Positions 20,038 through 30,621 of a stretch of DNA of 36,368 nt are shown here, piece after piece. Under the pieces are notes generated by a model, which saw only the letters and a list, made by a program, of their open reading frames with translations, was not told where the DNA came from and ran no database searches. Numbering within the stretch: position 1 is the first letter of the stretch; the number at the start of each line of letters is the position of its first letter. Position numbers and translations under genes: made by a program. The DNA is taken from contig JAUHWV010000007.1 in the NCBI GenBank assembly GCA_030427335.1, positions 1-36,368 of the forward strand. The letters are read 5' to 3'. This DNA is from Gammaproteobacteria bacterium. Its GTDB lineage: Bacteria > Pseudomonadota > Gammaproteobacteria > Pseudomonadales > Halieaceae.

Positions 20038-21120
20038 TTATCTCAGCTTCAAGGTGGCTAGGCCAAATAAGACCAGCATCACAGTGATTATCCAGAAACG
20101 AACGATCACACGCGGCTCCGGCCACCCTTTCAGCTCATAGTGATGGTGCAATGGCGCCATACGAAAGATGCGCTTCCCAGTCAACTTAAATGAGGCCACC
20201 TGCAGAATCACCGACACCGTCTCTAGAACGAAAATGCCGCCCATGATGAAGAAAACGATTTCGTGTCGGGTAATAACGGCAATACAACCCAATGCCGCGC
20301 CCAGTGCCAGCGCCCCGACATCGCCCATAAAAACTTGAGCCGGATAGGTGTTGAACCAGAGGAATCCTAGCCCGGCTCCGGCAAGAGCACCGCAGATCAC
20401 GGCGAGCTCTCCGCTTCCTGGGATATATGGAATTAGCAGGTAATCGGCGAAGTCTGCACGTCCTGTCAAATAAGCAATAATACCCAGTGCGGAGCCCACC
20501 ATGACCGAGGGTAAGATGGCGAGACCATCCAGTCCGTCGGTCAAATTCACCGCGTTACTGCCACCCACAATGACGAAATAAGTCAAGACAATGGAGAAAG
20601 GCCCCAGTGGTACGATCCAGTCTTTGAAGAAGGGCACGTACAGTTCGGTCATAGCGTCTATACCGCTGTACTGGTACAGATAAACGGCCGCTGTAAACCC
20701 CACTATAGACTGCCAAAAGTACTTCCAACGCGCCGGCAAACCCCGTGAATCGCGCTCGACGACTTTGCGATAATCATCCACCCAACCAATCGCACCAAAG
20801 GCTAAGGTTACGAGCAAGGTAAGCCAGACAAAATGATTATCGAGATCACCCCATAGCAGCGTGCTGATCGCGATGGAGCTCAAGATGAGGATTCCACCCA
20901 TAGTGGGCGTTCCGGCCTTCACCAAATGTGTTTGCGGGCCATCATCACGAACGGCTTGACCGACTTTAAGACGGTGCAGATATCGTATCGTGGCAGGACC
21001 GGTAATCAAAGCGATCGCCAATGCAGTACCGGCGGCCAGGATGCTGCGCAAGGTTAAATAGCCAAAGACACGGAAAGACGCGTCGTACTGGCTCAAATAT
21101 TCAGTCAGCCATACTAGCAT
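20038..21120 (-). CDS. mraY: Phospho-N-acetylmuramoyl-pentapeptide-transferase MraY
   Basis: [88 protein letters not shown]. Confidence 0.98.
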   Translation of the reverse strand: MLVWLTEYLSQYDASFRVFGYLTLRSILAAGTALAIALITGPATIRYLHRLKVGQAVRDDGPQTHLVKAGTPTMGGILILSSIAISTLLWGDLDNHFVWLTLLVTLAFGAIGWVDDYRKVVERDSRGLPARWKYFWQSIVGFTAAVYLYQYSGIDAMTELYVPFFKDWIVPLGPFSIVLTYFVIVGGSNAVNLTDGLDGLAILPSVMVGSALGIIAYLTGRADFADYLLIPYIPGSGELAVICGALAGAGLGFLWFNTYPAQVFMGDVGALALGAALGCIAVITRHEIVFFIMGGIFVLETVSVILQVASFKLTGKRIFRMAPLHHHYELKGWPEPRVIVRFWIITVMLVLFGLATLKLR

Positions 21121-22469
21121 AAGCGCGTCTCCGGGCGGGCCAAGGCCTCAACCACTTTATCCAAACCGACGCTTCTAGATCCTTTCACCAAGGCGACGTC
21201 AAAGTTGGGAATCTCTGTTAAATGATCAACAACTTCATCGGCATCCTGAAAATAGCGGAACAACTTACCTTCAATGACGGGCCATAAAGGCCCTACACAC
21301 CAGACCGTATCAAGGTCGAGCTCTAAGGCTAAGTCGGCCACTTCGTTGTGGTATGCGCGTTCATTCTCGCCAAGCTCAGCCATGGTGCCAAGCAACGCGA
21401 ATCGGCAACCTGAGGTGTTTGACAACACAGAGAGGGCACCTTTGGTGGCGGCTGGATTCGCATTGTATGAATCGTCGATCACACGCTGACCTGAGTCCAG
21501 CGTCAGGATTCGCATGCGACCATCGACAGCCTGAAACGTTGCTAGCTGAGATCGAATCAATCCGGCGGACAAACCACATTCGATGGCGGCAATAATAGAC
21601 GCGACGACATTACCCACGTTGTGCAGACCCAGAAGGGGCGAATGAAATTCATGTGTCCCCAGAACACCCTCAATGCCGAAGGCTACGCCATCCAAGCCCT
21701 TATCCTGAGCGCCGACAATTCGAACGTCGGCATCCTCAGCGAATCCATAGGTTAAAGCCTGTCCGCCGACGCGCTCTTTCCAGGAGCCGACATACGAAAC
21801 ATCAGCCGTCATGATCGCCAGATCGCTGCTTTGCATTTCGTCAAAAATTTCGCCTTTGGTCTGCGCAATCATATCCAAGGAACCGAAGGTCCCGATGTGA
21901 GCCGGCAAAACCGAAGTGAGTATTCTGATTTGCGGCTTAACGAGTTGACACAAATGAGCGATATCGCCTTTAAATCGGGCACCCATTTCTACTACGGCAA
22001 ACTCAAGATCCTGACCAAGTGACAGTAAGGTGAGTGGAACGCCCAGCTCATTGTTGTAATTGCCTTTGGTAGCCCCCACTTTCGCCTGACCGCTAAGAAC
22101 GTGCGCGAGAAGCGATTTAACGGTGGTCTTGCCGGCACTTCCGGTCACACCAATAAAACGAACCTGCAGTTGGCTGCGATACCAAGCCGCGAACCGTTCT
22201 AGGGCAAACTGAGTGTCGTCAACGAGGATCTGGGGAAGGTCGACCGAGCGCAACTCAGACACCAGCGCGCCCGTGGCACCCGCTTCTTTGGCTAATCCTA
22301 GATAGTCGTGACCATCTACTCGCTCCCCTTTTATGGCAACAAAGAGATTACCTGCTGCGATCGTTCTAGAGTCAATAGCAAGGCCTGTACTAACAGCTGG
22401 CGGTCCGTGTAGCTCACCACCAACCACAGCAGCAAGCTCAGATAAATTGACAGAGAGCTTCATGCGCAA
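21114..22469 (-). CDS. murF: UDP-N-acetylmuramoyl-tripeptide--D-alanyl-D-alanine ligase MurF
   Basis: [50 protein letters not shown]. Confidence 0.97.
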   Translation of the reverse strand: MRMKLSVNLSELAAVVGGELHGPPAVSTGLAIDSRTIAAGNLFVAIKGERVDGHDYLGLAKEAGATGALVSELRSVDLPQILVDDTQFALERFAAWYRSQLQVRFIGVTGSAGKTTVKSLLAHVLSGQAKVGATKGNYNNELGVPLTLLSLGQDLEFAVVEMGARFKGDIAHLCQLVKPQIRILTSVLPAHIGTFGSLDMIAQTKGEIFDEMQSSDLAIMTADVSYVGSWKERVGGQALTYGFAEDADVRIVGAQDKGLDGVAFGIEGVLGTHEFHSPLLGLHNVGNVVASIIAAIECGLSAGLIRSQLATFQAVDGRMRILTLDSGQRVIDDSYNANPAATKGALSVLSNTSGCRFALLGTMAELGENERAYHNEVADLALELDLDTVWCVGPLWPVIEGKLFRYFQDADEVVDHLTEIPNFDVALVKGSRSVGLDKVVEALARPETRLC

Positions 22470-23923
22470 GCCCTCTTGCTCAGAGCATCGAAGGCTACCT
22501 GATAATCGGAAAAGGGAATAACTTTGTCATTAAGCACCTGCTCGGTCTCATGACCTTTCCCCGCCAAGACCACAACATCGCCCGGCTCAGCCCCTTTTAT
22601 TGCAAACTCAATGGCCTCTTGACGGTCAACGATTTCTGCCACGGGGCGACACTGTGACTGCGAGATATCCGCCAGAATTTTTTCTGGGCATTCCGACCTC
22701 GGGTTATCACTCGTGAGTACCACCATGTCCGCATTAACGGCTGCGGCATTACCCATAAGTGGTCGCTTGGAACGATCTCGATCGCCACCGCAGCCAAATA
22801 CCACCCACAGGTGGTTTTTGACCGTGGGTCGAAGCACACGCAAAACTCGACTGAGCGCATCGGGCGTATGAGCGTAATCAACGAATACCTGTATATCGCC
22901 TGCGGCTTCTACTCGCTGCAGACGTCCGGGAACACCCACAAGCGTTGTGGAGGCCCTCAGAAGTTCATGTAGATCGAAGCCTTCGGCAACGAGCATCAGA
23001 ACAGCCGTAACCAAATTGCGCAAATAAAACTCACCGACCAGGGGCGTTTCCAGGCGCACCTCTTTGCCATTCAAGAACAGGGACGCTCTGGTGCCGCTGG
23101 GGCCGTATGATGGCACGACCACGACATCGACCTCCGCCGACGCGTCAAAACTGAATGTCGCAAGCCTTACCGAAGAGGACACTTTCGCCGTTATCGCGCG
23201 CGCATTCGGGTCATCACAATCAATCACAACCGATTCAAGGGTGTCAAAATCGAGGATCTTGGCCTTAGCCTCAATGTAAGCCGCCATGCTCTTGTGATAA
23301 TCGAGATGGTCCTGAGTAATATTCGTTATCGCTGCTGCGCGAATATTGAGCCCTGCCATTCGCCCCTGTACCAGACCATGCGAAGATGCCTCAATGGCGA
23401 TACGCTGCGCGCCTTTGCCTTGAGCTTCCGCCATAAACGCGTGCAGAGCGAAGATATCGGGGGTCGTATTGTTCGATTTAACCACGGCATCCGCGATCTG
23501 AAAGCCCAAGGTCCCAACTGATGCACCCACGTGCCCGAGTCTATCGAGCAGTTGCGCTATCAGATTCACGGTCGAGGTCTTGCCGTTCGTGCCCGTTACT
23601 GCCATTACACGCGCTCGATCGCCGCTTGCAGCATAAAATCTACTGGCTATTTTTCCCAACTCTTCAGCCAGAGTGGCCACCCGCGCAAATCCTAGGTGAG
23701 AGGGCAATTCAACGGCGCGATCGCAGAGCACCGCGCTCGCTCCTCGCGCTAAGGCGTCCTCTAGATAGTCAAGCCCATGCGCTTCGTGACCGCTGAGAGC
23801 GACAAAGGCGAAGCCCGGTTTAATTTGGCGACTGTCTAACGAAATACCCTCAATAGACGCATCTCGAACGGGGCGTGCAATGCCCTGTAGTAGGTCTGAG
23901 AGCGACATCTGACGATCAGCCAT
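22460..23923 (-). CDS. murE: UDP-N-acetylmuramoyl-L-alanyl-D-glutamate--2,6-diaminopimelate ligase MurE
   Basis: AVTGTNGKTSTVNLIAQLL; FVDYAHTPDALSRVLRVL; FGCGGDRDRSKRPLMG; DNPRSECPEKI, the DNPR motif of meso-DAP-adding MurE. Confidence 0.97.
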   Translation of the reverse strand: MADRQMSLSDLLQGIARPVRDASIEGISLDSRQIKPGFAFVALSGHEAHGLDYLEDALARGASAVLCDRAVELPSHLGFARVATLAEELGKIASRFYAASGDRARVMAVTGTNGKTSTVNLIAQLLDRLGHVGASVGTLGFQIADAVVKSNNTTPDIFALHAFMAEAQGKGAQRIAIEASSHGLVQGRMAGLNIRAAAITNITQDHLDYHKSMAAYIEAKAKILDFDTLESVVIDCDDPNARAITAKVSSSVRLATFSFDASAEVDVVVVPSYGPSGTRASLFLNGKEVRLETPLVGEFYLRNLVTAVLMLVAEGFDLHELLRASTTLVGVPGRLQRVEAAGDIQVFVDYAHTPDALSRVLRVLRPTVKNHLWVVFGCGGDRDRSKRPLMGNAAAVNADMVVLTSDNPRSECPEKILADISQSQCRPVAEIVDRQEAIEFAIKGAEPGDVVVLAGKGHETEQVLNDKVIPFSDYQVAFDALSKRACA

Positions 23924-25664
23924 CCTGCCCCTCCTCTAAACTCTCGGTCAGCGCTGCCAAACTTTCGTTTATGGGGTCAAAGCTGGGCGCTCGCCCCATA
24001 ACACGCAACATCGACTCGGTCATGTCGGCAAATACAGGCGCCGATATCGACCCACCGCCAACAGATCCCCCTTTCGGCTCGTCCACCATAACGACACTCA
24101 CCAACTGAGGAGAATCAGCTGGCGCCATACCCGCGAACCAGACGATATATTTGCTGCGATCGTAGCCACCCGCTGCGGCTTTGTGTACGGTTCCCGTTTT
24201 ACCTGCCACCTGGTAACCCGATACGTTGGCTAGGACTCCGGTGCCGCCTTTTGAGGTCACCGAACCAAGCATCAGCTTTACTTTCTCTGAAACGTCTTCT
24301 GCGATCACGCGCTGCGCAAGCGATGCACCGTCTTCTTTCTTTGGCAGTAAAGTCATTGGCGCTTGCTTACCCTTGTTGGCAAATACCGCATAGACTTGCG
24401 CCAATTGCGCTGGCGAAACGGTTAGACCATATCCGAAGGCAAGTGTGGCCTGCTCGATATCGCTCCAACGACTTTGAATCGGCAAAACACCTGAGGTCTC
24501 TCCTGGAAAACCCACACTCAAGGACTGCCCCACCCCGAATCGACGCAGAACGTCCATCAAAGGCTCGCGCCCTATCTCGAGCGCAATGTGCGTTGTACCA
24601 ACCTGGCTTGACTTAGCGAGAACACCCGCCAACGTAAGCTCACCGTAATCGGCAGGATCTTTGAAGGTTTTACCCTGCACCACCGTCCATCCAGGGGATG
24701 TATCGACGACCGATTGGGGTTGAAATTTGTTCGTCTCGAGCGCCGCAACGGCGGTAAGCGCCTTTAAAGTAGAGCCGGGCTCATACTGATCAACAAAGAC
24801 GCGATTGCGCATCGTTTGCGGATCGATTTCACTACGATCATTCGGGTTAAAACTGGGATAGTTTGATACCGCGAGCACCTCGCCGGTTGCCGGATTCAAG
24901 GTAATCGCGGAAGCCGACTTCGCTTTTGTTGTCTCAACGACCTTCTGTAAGGCACGAAACTGAACGTATTGCATACGCAGGTCGATACTAAGACGAATAT
25001 CATCCCCATCCGCAGCGGCCTCTATCAGTCCAACATCACGAACCGCGCGCCCAGCACGATCTTTGATGTACTTCTTGCGCCCTTCAGAACCTCGTAGTGC
25101 TTCGTCAAAGGCGAGCTCGAGCCCGGAGAGACCTCGATCCTCCAGATCAGTCAATCCAACGAGTTGAGCGGCGAGGTCCGCAGCGGGGTAAAATCGACGA
25201 TAGCCGCGCTCTGCACTGACTCCTTTAAAATTCCGATCCAATACCAACGATGCGGATTCAGGCGTCATGTTCCTGCGCAAATACATAAACTGCCGATTTG
25301 CGTAAGGTGCCAAGCGATCTGACAGAGATCGTTTGTTTTCATTCAGAGCCTGCGCGAGATCACCTAAGCGACTGTAATCAAAGTGCTGAGGATTGAGAAT
25401 GAGCGACACCACGGGAGTCGACACCGCCAAAGGAACACCATTGCGATCCAAAATCGCCCCTCTGTGAGCAGGTATCGCGGCGTAGCGAACCGCTCTCGCG
25501 TCGCCTTGAGACTGCAAAAAAGACTGCCCCTGCTCGGCGTCAAGTAATTGCAGCGCGGCCATTCGAGCCAAAAGTGCCGCAGCGAGCGAACTGAGCACTA
25601 AAGCAATAAAGTAGAAACGCCAAGGGCGTTCAACGTTGCTTGATAACGCGCGTGCGCGCCTCAT
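23916..25664 (-). CDS. ftsI: Peptidoglycan D,D-transpeptidase FtsI (PBP3)
   Basis: Class B PBP: N-terminal TM, YEPGSTLKALTAVAAL (SxxK), AKSSQVGT, AGKTGTVHKAAAGGY (KTG), WFAGMAP. Confidence 0.97.
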   Translation of the reverse strand: MRRARALSSNVERPWRFYFIALVLSSLAAALLARMAALQLLDAEQGQSFLQSQGDARAVRYAAIPAHRGAILDRNGVPLAVSTPVVSLILNPQHFDYSRLGDLAQALNENKRSLSDRLAPYANRQFMYLRRNMTPESASLVLDRNFKGVSAERGYRRFYPAADLAAQLVGLTDLEDRGLSGLELAFDEALRGSEGRKKYIKDRAGRAVRDVGLIEAAADGDDIRLSIDLRMQYVQFRALQKVVETTKAKSASAITLNPATGEVLAVSNYPSFNPNDRSEIDPQTMRNRVFVDQYEPGSTLKALTAVAALETNKFQPQSVVDTSPGWTVVQGKTFKDPADYGELTLAGVLAKSSQVGTTHIALEIGREPLMDVLRRFGVGQSLSVGFPGETSGVLPIQSRWSDIEQATLAFGYGLTVSPAQLAQVYAVFANKGKQAPMTLLPKKEDGASLAQRVIAEDVSEKVKLMLGSVTSKGGTGVLANVSGYQVAGKTGTVHKAAAGGYDRSKYIVWFAGMAPADSPQLVSVVMVDEPKGGSVGGGSISAPVFADMTESMLRVMGRAPSFDPINESLAALTESLEEGQDG

Positions 25665-25921
25665 GGTCGCACCACCCTGATTTCCGAGGGAGACGGAGAA
25701 ACAAACTCTATTTGTGCCGCGATCGAGTCAACTCGACTCATTTGAGTGTAGGCACTGAGCTCCAGCAATAGCCGACTCGATTCATCCCGCAAGAACCACT
25801 GTCTCGCCTCAAGAACCTGCAAGCGACTCGTCAGGTTTCGTGCGTCCTGAGTCGAAGCAACAACGGCAAACCCCGAAATCACGTTAAGCAAGGCCAAAAG
25901 CGGAACGAGCAACTTCTTCAC
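25661..25921 (-). CDS. ftsL: Cell division protein FtsL
   Basis: 86 aa, single N-terminal TM plus coiled-coil-like segment; 4-nt overlaps with rsmH and ftsI. Confidence 0.88.
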   Translation of the reverse strand: MKKLLVPLLALLNVISGFAVVASTQDARNLTSRLQVLEARQWFLRDESSRLLLELSAYTQMSRVDSIAAQIEFVSPSPSEIRVVRP

Positions 25922-26838
25922 AGAGCCCTCCGCTCGGCCACTCGCAATACAGCGCTGCGTGAACGCACATTCGCCACCACTTCACGCTCTTCGGGCTTAA
26001 TCGCCTTGCCGACTAGGCGTAACGGCCCGAGACTGGCATCGCCCGTAACTGGGATATCTCTGGGTATTTTGGGGCCGCGGGTCATCTCTCGCATAAAGTG
26101 TTTGACTCGACGATCTTCGAGAGAGTGAAAACTAATTACCGCCACTCGACCGCCCGGTATAAGACAAGCCACAACATTTGCAAGTAGCGAATCGAGATCA
26201 TCTAGCTCTCGGTTTACGGCAATTCTTATCGCCTGAAACGTCCGTGTCGCCGGATGTTTATGCTTCTCCCACTTAGGGTGCGCCACCTTCACAATTTCAG
26301 CCAATTCGCCCGTAGTGTTGATGGGCTTCTTCTGACGAGCCTCGACGATAGCGGCGGCGATCCGCTTGGCGTAACGCTCTTCACCGTACTCGCGCAGAGT
26401 CTCGACCAGATCAGACTCGCTTATGTCCGCCAGATACTGTGCAGCGGTCTGGCCAGAGTGGTTATTCATTCTCATGTCGAGCGGCCCCGTTCTCTGAAAC
26501 GAAAACCCGCGCGCATCATCATCAAGCTGAGGACTGGATACACCCAGATCCAACAAAATCCCGTTAACACCCGCCCAATCAAGCCCGATCAAGACAGTGG
26601 GCAAATCGGCGAAACTGCCGTGATATACGTGAACACGAGGGTCTGATTCGCTCAACTCTAGGGCGGCAGTTATGGCCTGTGGATCTTTATCCATAACAAG
26701 AACCGATGCATTGGGCCCCAGCGCAGACAAGAGCGCACGAGTGTGCCCGCCACGGCCAAATGTGCCATCCACGTAACACCCATTGATATCGCCAACAAGC
26801 GCTTCGATGGACTGCTCTAACAAAACCGACTCGTGCAT
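25918..26838 (-). CDS. rsmH: 16S rRNA (cytosine(1402)-N(4))-methyltransferase RsmH (MraW)
   Basis: MHESVLLEQSIEAL; YVDGTFGRGGHTRALLSAL; GILLDLGVSSPQLDDDARGFSFQRTGPLDMRMN; ISFHSLEDRRVKHFMRE. Confidence 0.97.
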   Translation of the reverse strand: MHESVLLEQSIEALVGDINGCYVDGTFGRGGHTRALLSALGPNASVLVMDKDPQAITAALELSESDPRVHVYHGSFADLPTVLIGLDWAGVNGILLDLGVSSPQLDDDARGFSFQRTGPLDMRMNNHSGQTAAQYLADISESDLVETLREYGEERYAKRIAAAIVEARQKKPINTTGELAEIVKVAHPKWEKHKHPATRTFQAIRIAVNRELDDLDSLLANVVACLIPGGRVAVISFHSLEDRRVKHFMREMTRGPKIPRDIPVTGDASLGPLRLVGKAIKPEEREVVANVRSRSAVLRVAERRAL

Positions 26839-26846
26839 TTCAACAC

Positions 26847-27302
26847 CTACAGTGTGAGCGACATGAGTTCGTCCGGCAGCTCAGCCTCCGCTCCGGTTTC
26901 AAGCAAAGCCTGATCACGCTCCGCTAGCCAAGCGTCTTCAGACCAAATCTCCAGCTTATTGCCCTGCCCTACCAGGACCAACTTCTTGTCGAGCCCGGCG
27001 TATTCGCGCAGGGGGGCAGGCAGCAACAGTCGTCCACTGCCATCCATATCCAAATCTGTGGCATAACCCAGAGTTAATCGCTGAAAACGTTTTACCGCGG
27101 GCTTTAATGCGGGAAGTGCTTGAATTTGCTTTTGGATAACTTCCCATTCGGGAAGAGGATAGAGCACCAAGCAGTGAACTTGAGTGTCTATCGTGATGAC
27201 CACGGCGCCCTTGCAATGGGCCAAAAGAGGCTCGCGATGCTTGGCTGGTATCGCCAATCGCCCTTTCGCATCCATATTGATGTGATGCACGCCTCTAAAC
27301 AC
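26847..27302 (-). CDS. mraZ: Transcriptional regulator MraZ
   Basis: Start assigned to GTG 27302 ((V)FRGVHHINMDAKGRLAIPAKHRE), since the N-terminal extension in the ORF track runs through the MraZ boxes and promoter; two SpoVT/AbrB-like halves (DAKGRLAIPA, DGSGRLLLPAPLREYAGL). Confidence 0.93.
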   Translation of the reverse strand: MFRGVHHINMDAKGRLAIPAKHREPLLAHCKGAVVITIDTQVHCLVLYPLPEWEVIQKQIQALPALKPAVKRFQRLTLGYATDLDMDGSGRLLLPAPLREYAGLDKKLVLVGQGNKLEIWSEDAWLAERDQALLETGAEAELPDELMSLTL

Positions 27303-27331
27303 GCAATTTTCGCCCTTTTTTATACCGGCAA

Positions 27332-27366
27332 ACCCACAAAAAACCAGATTTACCCACTTTTCACCA
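27332..27366 (-). promoter_or_regulatory. MraZ-box array: four TGG(G/T)N repeats at exact 10-bp spacing
   Basis: - strand TGGTG(27366-27362), TGGGT(27356-27352), TGGTT(27346-27342), TGGGT(27336-27332), immediately upstream of mraZ. Confidence 0.8.
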
Positions 27367-27375
27367 CTTTGCGAC

Positions 27376-27405
27376 ACTATAGAGGCGAACGAATGCCACT
27401 GTCAA
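27376..27405 (-). promoter_or_regulatory. Predicted sigma70 promoter of the dcw cluster (Pmra-like)
   Basis: - strand TTGACA (27405-27400), 18-nt spacer, TATAGT (27381-27376), directly upstream of the MraZ boxes. Confidence 0.75.
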
Positions 27406-27606
27406 GCTAGCCACTTGGCAAAAAACAGTGTTATTTCAGTTAATTAGACGCGATAACCGTGTATGATGAAAGCGCAAGACGACTCAGTGACGGGGCGATT
27501 TTTATCAAGAATACACTGCACTATGAACACTAAGTGACACTTCACTTTAACAAAAAGCGTAGACAGAAATAAAAACGGGAAAATAAATAACCAAATGATA
27601 TAAAAA

Positions 27607-27949
27607 CGAGTCGATCGATAAGCCGGGTTCTGTCGTGGACGATCATTCCTCTGCGACCAATGTCACCATTGGCCTGTAGCGACCTACCCGAACCCGCCGC
27701 GGGCCACGACTAAAGGGTTCCTATTTGGTCTTGCTCCGAGTGGGGTTTACCATCGCCAAACCTGTTACCAGATTTGCGGTGCGCTCTTACCGCACCATTT
27801 CACCCTTACCGACATCGAAACGCCGGCGGTTTACTTTCTGCTGCACTTTCCGTAGGCTCGCGCCCCCCAGGCGTTACCTGGCACTCTACCCTATGGAGCC
27901 CGGACTTTCCTCCAGAGGTCACCCCTCCAGCGATCGCCTAATCGACTCG
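27607..27949 (-). ncRNA. rnpB: RNase P RNA (bacterial type A)
   Basis: Conserved GGAGGAAAGTCCGGGCTCC near the 5' end and ACAGAACCCGGCTTAT near the 3' end; also AGAAAGTAAACCGCC and GGTAAGGGTGAAATGGTGCGGTAAGAGCGCACCG. Ends set by the perfect P1-type pairing CGAGTCGAT/ATCGACTCG, so approximate. Confidence 0.95.
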
Positions 27950-27980
27950 GTCGACAGACTAACCTCTACCACAGCCTCGA

Positions 27981-28823
27981 TCAAACTTTATTTTTAATTT
28001 CAAGCAGGCGAGCGTATAGCTCATTTTTCTTCAAACCCAGGTAATCAGCGACAATGCCCGCGGCAACTTTAGGCGGCGCATATTCCGCCACACCCAACAA
28101 GAGGGTTTCTTCGGCATCGCCCACCTGCACCGTAGGCTCTTTCGTTCCAGCTATAATCAGCACAATTTCACCGCGCTGTTGATTTGTGTCGGACGAGACA
28201 AATTGAATCAAATCAGCTAGAGAGGCCCGCTGTATGGTTTCGAATGTTTTGGTGACCTCGCGACAAAGACAGGCTTCGCGCGCGGCGCCGAATACCGCGA
28301 CGGCATCGTGCAATGAAGCCAAAACACGATGTGGTGCTTCATATAAAATTAACGTAGCGCTGCTGTGTGCGAGATCGGCATACCAAGCTCGACGCGCCGC
28401 TTCTTTAGCTGGAGGGAAGCCCGCAAACAAGAAACGATCCGACGCGAGCCCCGCCACCGAAATAGCGGCAATCGCTGCACTGGCCCCCGGCACGGGTATT
28501 ACGGCCAATCCCCGGTCTTGAAGAGCGCGGACCAATGGATAGCCCGGATCTGATACAAGCGGGGTACCTGCGTCGCTTATGAGCGCAACCGCACCACCTG
28601 ATTCGATGGCCTCCGCAAATTTGCCCGCCACGTGAGCCAAATCGGAATGCTCATGATAAGCAACCAGGGGGCGCTCTATGCCAAAGTGTTTCAATAGTTT
28701 TCGACTGTGGCGGGTATCCTCTGCCGCAACAAGATCCGCATCTTTCAGAACCTGAAGTGCGCGAAGCGTGATATCATCGAGATTTCCGATGGGCGTTGCA
28801 ACGATATACATGCCGGGTTTCAA
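27981..28823 (-). CDS. rsmI: 16S rRNA (cytidine(1402)-2'-O)-methyltransferase RsmI
   Basis: MYIVATPIGNLDDITLRALQVLKDADLVAAEDTRHSRKLLKHF; ALISDAGTPLVSDPGYPLV; PVPGASAAIAA. Start may instead be the Met at 28811. Confidence 0.95.
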   Translation of the reverse strand: MKPGMYIVATPIGNLDDITLRALQVLKDADLVAAEDTRHSRKLLKHFGIERPLVAYHEHSDLAHVAGKFAEAIESGGAVALISDAGTPLVSDPGYPLVRALQDRGLAVIPVPGASAAIAAISVAGLASDRFLFAGFPPAKEAARRAWYADLAHSSATLILYEAPHRVLASLHDAVAVFGAAREACLCREVTKTFETIQRASLADLIQFVSSDTNQQRGEIVLIIAGTKEPTVQVGDAEETLLLGVAEYAPPKVAAGIVADYLGLKKNELYARLLEIKNKV

Positions 28824-28850
28824 ACTTACCTCCAGCGCTTGGGGTTGTGT

Positions 28851-30620
28851 ATGACAAACGCGAACAATAGCATGAAGCCAAGCTCAAGGCTTGGGCCGCT
28901 TATTTTTTTTGCGTTCACGGCGAGTCTCATTGCGGGATGCGCGCAAACACCGAGTCCATCTATCTCCAAACCCAGATCAGCGCAGGATGGCACCGAACCA
29001 AAGACGCTCGTTCAATCAGCCACAGAACCCGAAATCAAGGCCATGCGCGAAGCCCTTCGGCAATCGGAAGAAGCGCTTGAGCAAAACCACTTCCTAGCGA
29101 GTTTGAGCCTACTCCAGCAGATACAGCCGACCTTACTCAGCGCTCGAGATCAAGCGACAACGGAATGGATTGCGGCCAAGATCCACGCGCATAGAGGCCA
29201 CTACTATGAAGCTAAAGCCCTTTATCAAACCATTTTAAGGCGAAACGAATCCGACCTTCCCAGATCACGTCAAACGCTACTAGAGGAACAATATGCTCTT
29301 GCGCAGCAGCATCACGATCAATACGTAGTTATCACTGCAGGACTCGAACTTTTATTTCGGTACGAACCCCTATTCCCGTCGAATATCGTCTTTAATTTGA
29401 GCTTGGCTCTCGCCGATGTCTCGCCACAAGCGGCTCGTAATATCCTAGAGTCCATTCCCGCTGAGACACGAGGCCCCATCAAAGCGGCACTTGCCAGCGA
29501 CGCCCTAATCAAAAGAAATGTTGGCGCGACACTATGTGAAGCTTGGCAGAAGATTTCTGAACTTGAACTCGCCATCCAGCCTCTTTGCACGAACAGCCCA
29601 AAGGATAGACAAGCAGAATTAATCATAGCCCTGCCTCTGACTGGGCGACTCAAACCAGCTGGGGAGGCCATCCTCGACGGCATCGTAGCCGCCCAACTAA
29701 TCGCCGGACACGAGACTCAGCTTAAAGTCGTTGATACGGATACCATCGAGATGACCGCGCTGGCAACCCAATTGAAAGCCAATCCACTCTCGCGGTTGAT
29801 AGGGCCGCTCGAAAAAGAGAAATTGGCACAGCTGGCAAGTCTCGTAGAGCCCGAACAAAGCGTCATTGGTCTCAATACCTTAGAAAATTCGGACTCGTCA
29901 TCAAACATCGTACAGCTTGCCCTGAGCCCTGAATCGGAAGCGAGAGACTTGGCTGAGCGCGTATTCGCAACAGGCGCTAGACGCATTGTGATCATCCGGC
30001 CTCAAACGGATTGGGGTGCGAGAACGCTGCTCGCGGTCCGCTCTACATGGGAGTCACTCGGCGGGACCGAGGTGGCCACCGCAACCTACCGAGGCCAAGA
30101 TGACTATGAAGCTGCACTTCGAGTCGCTCTAGGCGTAGCGGATAGTAACGCCAGACGACGTGAGCTCGGGAGAGTAAGCGGCCTATCGACCCATCTTCAA
30201 ACTCGACGACGGCAAGATATTGACGCCATTATCATGCTAGCCAGCAGTCCAGAAGAAGCTCGGTCGCTCAAGCCATTGTTGGCATTTCACTTTGCAGATG
30301 ATCTACCGACCTTCGCTCTGTCGGTGATTAATGAACTGCCCTCGCAAATCGACCATAAAGATCTCGATTCACTCTATGCACTTGAGATTCCGACCATACC
30401 ACCCTTCCCTGAATCAAGGGCGAACAGCGCAAGCTTGGCAAGGCTAAATGCCTTGGGCATGGACGCTTACCAATTAGCTAAATCAACCCATGTCGACACC
30501 GGCAAACTCAGGAGTTTGCAGCGCGGCCACACGGGCCTTCTGTACCTTAATGATGAAAAAAAGCTCATTCGGCACATGTATTTGTACCGATATGATCAGG
30601 AGACCCTGCGACGCAAATGA
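28851..30620 (+). CDS. lpoA: Penicillin-binding protein activator LpoA (LppC family lipoprotein)
   Basis: Start chosen at ATG 28851 (MTNANNSMKPSSRLGPLIFFAFTASLIAGCAQ), lipobox LIAGC; C-terminal periplasmic-binding-like LppC domain; adjacent to rsmI and yraN as in other gammaproteobacteria. Confidence 0.85.
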   Translation: MTNANNSMKPSSRLGPLIFFAFTASLIAGCAQTPSPSISKPRSAQDGTEPKTLVQSATEPEIKAMREALRQSEEALEQNHFLASLSLLQQIQPTLLSARDQATTEWIAAKIHAHRGHYYEAKALYQTILRRNESDLPRSRQTLLEEQYALAQQHHDQYVVITAGLELLFRYEPLFPSNIVFNLSLALADVSPQAARNILESIPAETRGPIKAALASDALIKRNVGATLCEAWQKISELELAIQPLCTNSPKDRQAELIIALPLTGRLKPAGEAILDGIVAAQLIAGHETQLKVVDTDTIEMTALATQLKANPLSRLIGPLEKEKLAQLASLVEPEQSVIGLNTLENSDSSSNIVQLALSPESEARDLAERVFATGARRIVIIRPQTDWGARTLLAVRSTWESLGGTEVATATYRGQDDYEAALRVALGVADSNARRRELGRVSGLSTHLQTRRRQDIDAIIMLASSPEEARSLKPLLAFHFADDLPTFALSVINELPSQIDHKDLDSLYALEIPTIPPFPESRANSASLARLNALGMDAYQLAKSTHVDTGKLRSLQRGHTGLLYLNDEKKLIRHMYLYRYDQETLRRK

Positions 30621-30621
30621 G

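Noticed and set aside
27303-27377. mraZ N-terminal extension to 27377 in the ORF track
   Set aside because: It would translate through the MraZ boxes and up to the -10 region; the GTG at 27302 gives the conserved MraZ N-terminus.
27725-27997. 90-aa + strand ORF over rnpB
   Set aside because: Overlaps the RNase P RNA on the opposite strand; the sequence is explained by conserved rnpB motifs.
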